This document shows, piece after piece, positions 60,501-64,000 of a DNA stretch of 64,000 bases (the first letter of the stretch is position 1; the number at the start of each line of letters is the position of its first letter). The stretch is taken from NCBI GenBank assembly GCA_029721435.1, contig CM056580.1:70953367-71017366 (forward strand), in the 5' to 3' direction. The DNA is from Gymnothorax reevesii. Its lineage: Eukaryota > Chordata > Actinopteri > Anguilliformes > Muraenidae. Below the pieces are notes generated by a model. The model worked only from the letters and a program-made list of their open reading frames with translations, had not been told where the DNA came from and did not search any database. The position numbers and the translations under genes are program-made.

Positions 60501-63500
60501 GCTGTATCGTAACCTGTGCATCAGGCAAAGCCATATTCAAGAAGAGAAAATATGTGCTGGATCTTCTATTGACCCTGCAGAGGGAAAAATAAAAGGCTGA
60601 AGTATTCTGTGTCAGGTTGTGAGTGGTGTGTATAATTGCGTAAATGTTTATGGTCAGTTTGCGTAAATTTTCAATATTTTGTTGGTTGCTTGTTTATTGT
60701 TTTGCAAAATAAAATATAATTCTTGAGATAATTGTTGTTTTCTTCATTTCATCTACCCCCCTGGTCATTTACATCATTCCGAAGTTAACACCCCCCCCGC
60801 GGTCTGACAGCTGGACACCAGCCCTGTCTAATTACCACAGCTGCAGTCTTCTGACCAAAGACAATGAGGATAACCCAAGCTGTCATTTCCATAAAGTCCA
60901 AAGGTTGGGGTCTGTCATGATATGGGGCACATCAGTTCACAAGGCATTGACAACCTGCACATTTGTGAGGGCATGACTAATGCAGCCATATACACTGTGT
61001 ATTCCAGGGACAGCCTACCATTTTGCAGCAAGACATTGCCAAACCACATTCTTCACAAACTACAAGTGCATGGCTGCATAAGCATAGACTGTGGGCTCTA
61101 GACTGGCCTACCTGTAGTCCTCATCAGTCTCCAACAGAGAATTCAAAGGCCATTAAAAAGCTAAATATTCAGTACCAATGGCCTGATACAACTGAGCAGT
61201 AGCTGACCCACATAATAAAGGGATGGAAGAAAAGTTTGCTCAGCTAGACTTGACCAGCTGATGTCTTCAGAGTCCAAAGGCTTAATGAGTGGGATAAAAA
61301 GACACAGTGATATTACACAGAGGTAAATAGTAGACTGCTCCAACTTTTTTGGACTCATCACATTGCATATAATCAACAAGCAAATAAATTCACATTAGAA
61401 CATCAGCTAATTTGTAGTTGCACCGCTTTCAATATTGTAGAGGGTGAATGGTCTTTTCTGTGGAAGCCAAGAAGGTCCATGCTTGCAACTACTGTTCATG
61501 CCGTTATCTTGAGATTGAGTAAATTATTTTGATATCTCATAATAATCAAAAAAAAAAAACAAAAACAAAGCACTTTTCAAATCAGCCATTTTTGATTTTA
61601 CAACGATGTGCCAAAATTTTTAGAATTAGGGGCGTCATACGTTTTCATTAATACGCTGATTTACATTCGTACAACTTCTCAAAATTAAATTCATATTTTT
61701 TGAAAGTAAATAGGAATTCTCACAAGCTCAGGCAGGACCTTGCAGCTTAGACATTAGGGTTTCTGTCCCAGACAGCAACATTAGTCCCATCAGGGAAGAG
61801 AATTTAGGTTTGAATTCAGGAAACTACTGTATTATTCATCCCAGGGACATCAGTGAGATGGGGAGCACTCAAAGAGCTCTATGAGAGGCAGTTCATGAAA
61901 AAGTCACTGGCTCACAGGCAACTGCCGCAACGAGCCGGGTGGTGACCAGGCATTCGTGCATTATGTCGCAGCGTCTGCATCTGTGTGTGAGGGCGAGACT
62001 CACCGGCAAGCCAATATGAAAAGTGGTGGGCATCCTTCGCATTATTGCAGGGTCTACATCCTGAGGCCTGTTTGTGGCGCCCATTACCATCACCTAGAGA
62101 TTTAAATAACAGTTAAAACCACTGGCAAAAATTATGGAGTCACCACAGAAAGAGGATATTCATCCAGCTTTTTTTACTTGATTTATTCCATAAGTGCAGT
62201 AACTCATCCTACCACTATCTAGTAGCACGCCAAATTAGAATTTGAAATACTACATAAAAAGAAATTGACATTCCAAGTCAACATATAAAGTTTCTCAAAT
62301 CTTTGGCAATATTGTTCCTGGTTCCAGGGGTTATATTTAGGAGCCACATCAGTTTTATAGAGAGAATAAGAGAAGAAAAAGAACCACAGGGTGAGGATTG
62401 GAGGTGATGGGTGGACAGGGTACCTGGCTGTCTTCGCCAGTGTCCAAACCGTCCCACAGGCTCATGAACTGGGCCTTCATCATGGCTGTCGCCTCATGGT
62501 CCACACACGAGCGGTTCCGCAGGAACGAGTCTGACAGAGAAATGCCATCAGAGAAACGCCATCGTGACTCAAACCAAAAGGCTGAATTATTCAACAAGCA
62601 GCAACCTTAGAGCATTCCCATATTCATAAAAACTGGATTAGATTTGTCCTAAATTTGTTTCCCCAGCCCAAGCTCATGTACATCACCTCAGGATCTGAGA
62701 TCAGTCTGACATTTTAATGGGATGAGCTAAGGCTCATCATACTCACGACAGGCTTAAGGCCAGGCCCAATATTTTCACAAGGAAAGTTTGTATGCCAAAA
62801 GAATGTCTAATTGTTTTGACAATTAACTTCATACACCAACAACAAAACCATCCTTTGTTTAAAAAAAATAAAATTTCAGAACCATTTTGAACTCCGGTGT
62901 TTTTCTGAATCTGTGAAAGAGAACTCAACACATGTTTAGAGCTCTAAGTTGTGTCAACTTGTTCTACTTCGCTTGCAACATCACATCAGCGCTTTACATC
63001 AAAGTGGTAGATTTTTCACTCGGTCCAAGTCAAGATTTTTCCAACACAATTATCCTTATCACCCCCCCGCCCGAGTTACTGCTTAAGTACTACAACACCG
63101 TGTAAACCAATAACCATAGGTTCTCTCAAAAGAAGAGGGGAGTCCCAATTCAGGTCAGCCACCAATATTGAGTGGGACTATGAGGATGAGAGGAAGAAGA
63201 ATAAAAAGATAATGACAAAGACAGGAAGAATGACAGCCCAATCCAATCACGTAGTGGGCCGAGCTGCGCAATCGTTTCACATATAGCAAGTTTTTGGAAT
63301 GAATGGCAAATACAGGGCACTGGCAGCCCCAGAAGCTCCTGCCGCTGTGATAAACAAAATGTCAAAGTTTTTGTTGACGGACGCATGCATGGACGGACGC
63401 ACACACGGATGGAGCCTGATACTGTAGCTCCTGTGCCACTCGGGCGGCAGGAGCGAATTTGGAGCCTATAGCTGAAATAGTTGATGAGATAAAGCAAAAT

Positions 63501-64000
63501 GTCGAAGTTTTTGGTTTCATTTCGAGGCCAGTGACCTTGAAAAAATAGGCCAAGGTCACCTTTAGGCACGTCATTTGTAGGCCTATATGAGATGCATGTC
63601 CTATAAAACTTTGGAGCCTGTAACTGAAATCGTTGATGAGATAAAATGAAATGAAATGTGTTGACAGACGCACGAATGCACGCATGCACGGATGGAGCCT
63701 GATACCATAGCTCCCGCACCGCGAGCGGTGAGCAATGGTATCAAAAAATCTGACTTGGTATCCAAAGGCCTTTTCTCAAGAACTGGTGAACCAAAGAAGA
63801 CTCAAGACAGACTCACCAATCTCATCTATGAAGATGATGCAGGGCTGAATCTTTACGGCCAAAGAAAAGACAGCAGCGGTGAACTTCTGTGATTCGCCAT
63901 ACCACTTGTCTGTCAGTGTGGAGGCCTGAAGGTTGATGAACTGGCACCCTGACGCCTTGGCAGTTGCCTTGGCAATCAGAGTTTTTCCACAACCCGGTGG
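57388..64000 (-). CDS. atad1: ATAD1/Msp1 AAA ATPase, last six coding exons (gene continues beyond window)
   Basis: Six exons on the minus strand join in frame into 243 residues. Msp1/ATAD1 is anchored in the mitochondrial outer and peroxisomal membranes and uses ATP to pull out mislocalised tail-anchored proteins; in neurons it also affects AMPA receptor turnover. Counting from the first residue here: Walker A PPGCGKT 1-7, pore-loop KWYGES 32-37, Walker B IIFIDEID 55-62, MGATNRPQ after the third junction, RR in IMRRMP as arginine-finger region, LILAGEN, then [13 protein letters not shown] of the small AAA subdomain. The last residues are KEVPLD. The membrane anchor and linker exons lie to the right, outside the window. 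The tail ([17 protein letters not shown]) is of the type I recall for fish atad1 paralogues, so a or b is not decided. All junctions are GT/AG and keep frame. Confidence 0.95.
57515..58649 (-). other. atad1 intron
   Basis: Intron between the last two coding exons. No transposon ends could be paired. CAG/CAA-type triplets at 57685-57705 are a small low-complexity patch. Confidence 0.6.
58650..58822 (-). CDS. atad1: atad1 exon: LSNAINL to QDPDEDK
   Basis: 173 bp. Acceptor CTCTCCCCAG, donor GTAAAA (a weaker site). It encodes [20 protein letters not shown], the small AAA subdomain with the sensor-2 region, then [19 protein letters not shown]. Ends in phase 2. The QQ-rich, acidic end varies between ATAD1 proteins. 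Confidence 0.95.
59410..59460 (-). CDS. atad1: atad1 micro-exon: [17 protein letters not shown]
   Basis: 51 bp, 17 residues, between acceptor TCTCTCTAG and donor GTAAGT. It aligns with the ATAD1 segment QREAILKLILKNEN and joins HIGLP to LSNAINL in frame. It is too short for ordinary reading-frame detection and separated from the previous exon by 2.5 kb that holds a Tc1 remnant. Confidence 0.9.
59728..61465 (+). pseudogene. Decayed Tc1 element in an atad1 intron, opposite strand
   Basis: The left side has CCTCAATTCCTAACAAGTTGG and, further in, CCATTCACCCTCTACTATACTG; its inverse occurs at 61439-61460 as the right TIR. Coding remnants on plus: [10 protein letters not shown] (60240-60270), VMIWG-like (60914-60930), NLHICEG-like, CAAGACATTGCCAAACCACA for the second catalytic region and TCCAACTTTTTTGG near the end. 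It is frameshifted throughout. A 0.5-kb foreign segment interrupts it. Transcription of atad1 runs the other way. Confidence 0.7.
60318..60835. other. Unidentified insertion within the intronic Tc1
   Basis: The Tc1 similarity stops after CTTCTCTGGGCTTGGTCA and resumes at about GACCAAAGACAATGAGGATA. The segment between is not Tc1. It contains an 87-codon plus-strand reading frame (60337-60600) without a domain that I recognise, an AATAAA at about 60708, and a C run at 60791-60799. It may be another repeat or a retrocopy. No terminal repeats could be paired. Confidence 0.4.
61466..61997 (-). other. atad1 intron, no recognised feature
   Basis: AT-rich intron sequence with an A run at 61549-61559. 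Nothing else seen. Confidence 0.5.
62004..62093 (-). CDS. atad1: atad1 exon: [12 protein letters not shown] to HIGLP
   Basis: 90 bp, 30 residues. Acceptor TCTCTAG, donor GTGAGT. It contains the sensor-1 strand [11 protein letters not shown] and the IMRRMP region with the arginine pair that contacts the neighbouring subunit in AAA hexamers. Phase 0 at both ends. Confidence 0.95.
62098..62345 (-). repeat. Possible interspersed repeat in the short atad1 intron
   Basis: The GGCAAAAATTATGGAGTCACC stretch near 62124 recalls a repeat end that I have seen in fish introns. No partner end could be matched, so this is weak. Confidence 0.2.
62424..62530 (-). CDS. atad1: atad1 exon: DSFLRNR to GEDSQ
   Basis: 107 bp. 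Preceded by acceptor TCTCTGTCAG and followed by donor GTACCC. It encodes 36 residues with [20 protein letters not shown], nearly invariant in ATAD1 proteins, and ends in phase 0. The acidic GEDSQ end is the more variable part. Confidence 0.95.
63340..63750 (+). mobile_element. Element J: hairpin-ended repeat close to an atad1 splice donor
   Basis: At the right side GATACCATAGCTCCCGCACC pairs with GAGCGGTGAGCAATGGTATC as a long imperfect hairpin followed by six A residues (63699-63744). A GACAGACGCACGAATGCACG tract precedes it. A related hairpin and GACGGACGCATGCATGGACG tract occur at 63375-63455, so two units or two copies are joined. AGTGACCTTGA and CCAAGGTCACCTT pair at about 63530-63562. 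It ends about 65 bp from the donor of the neighbouring exon. Confidence 0.55.
63817..64000 (-). CDS. atad1: atad1 exon: Walker A, pore loop and Walker B
   Basis: 184 bp visible, reading [15 protein letters not shown] at the right edge to IIFIDEI. Donor GTGAGT follows at 63811-63816. The exon ends after the first base of the Asp codon completing IDEID, so phase 1. It carries both nucleotide-binding motifs and the pore-loop aromatic pair Trp-Tyr. The window edge cuts it. Confidence 0.95.

Noticed and set aside
63150..63719. 189-codon minus-strand frame beside atad1
   Set aside because: Lies in intronic repeat J; it lacks ATAD1 similarity and ends in low complexity.

Overview
The window looks like nuclear DNA of a ray-finned fish, most likely a teleost. 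It holds interrupted vertebrate genes with GT/AG exon borders, long AT-rich non-coding stretches, and a dense load of fish-type DNA transposons: several Tc1 families, hAT-like and TTAA-flanked miniature elements, a fish LINE and a tRNA-type SINE. No bacterial, viral or organellar gene order is visible.

Two host genes are supported. Near the left end, on the plus strand, is one exon (3085-3823) of the serotonin receptor 5-HT7 gene (htr7), coding from the Tyr of the DRY motif to a stop. At the right end, on the minus strand, are the last six coding exons of ATAD1/Msp1 (57388-64000), the outer-membrane AAA ATPase that extracts mislocalised tail-anchored proteins. The genes face each other tail to tail across about 53 kb in which I find no other host exon. 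From memory, both human orthologues map to 10q23, so this looks like partly conserved linkage.

The space between them is a layered transposon landscape. Left third: an hAT-type miniature element with an 8-bp duplication (805-1223), a 35-bp minisatellite in the htr7 intron (2600-2910), a TIR-bounded element made of 175-bp tandem units (7609-8770) broken by a smaller element (8122-8408), a two-unit 317-bp repeat element (9190-9945), a 1.4-kb TIR element enclosing a palindrome (10245-11665), and a 97-bp tandem array (16810-17310). Middle: TTAA- and TA-flanked miniature elements, decayed Tc1 DNA (22500-24270), an internally deleted LINE (27185-28690), two nested members of one hairpin-ended family (28845-31240), an hAT element (32166-32765) and a SINE with 17-bp duplications (38895-39409). 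Right: a CpG-rich TIR element (45788-46593), an intact young Tc1 copy (47308-48938) inside the left inverted repeat of an older dead Tc1 (47214-50479), and a shortened Tc1 (53561-55029) that received a hairpin-ended insert.

The most interesting observation is a set of about ten elements with different bodies but a common plan. Five of them (8122-8408, 28845-31240, 29802-31036, 41593-41775, 54293-54786) start with ACAAG, carry a short arm 22-23 bp further in, often contain tandem units and an ACGG-type tract, and end in a hairpin whose right arm pairs with that inner arm. Where the host sequence can be reconstructed they sit between two A residues without a duplication. This resembles Helentron-associated non-autonomous elements; that class assignment is inference.
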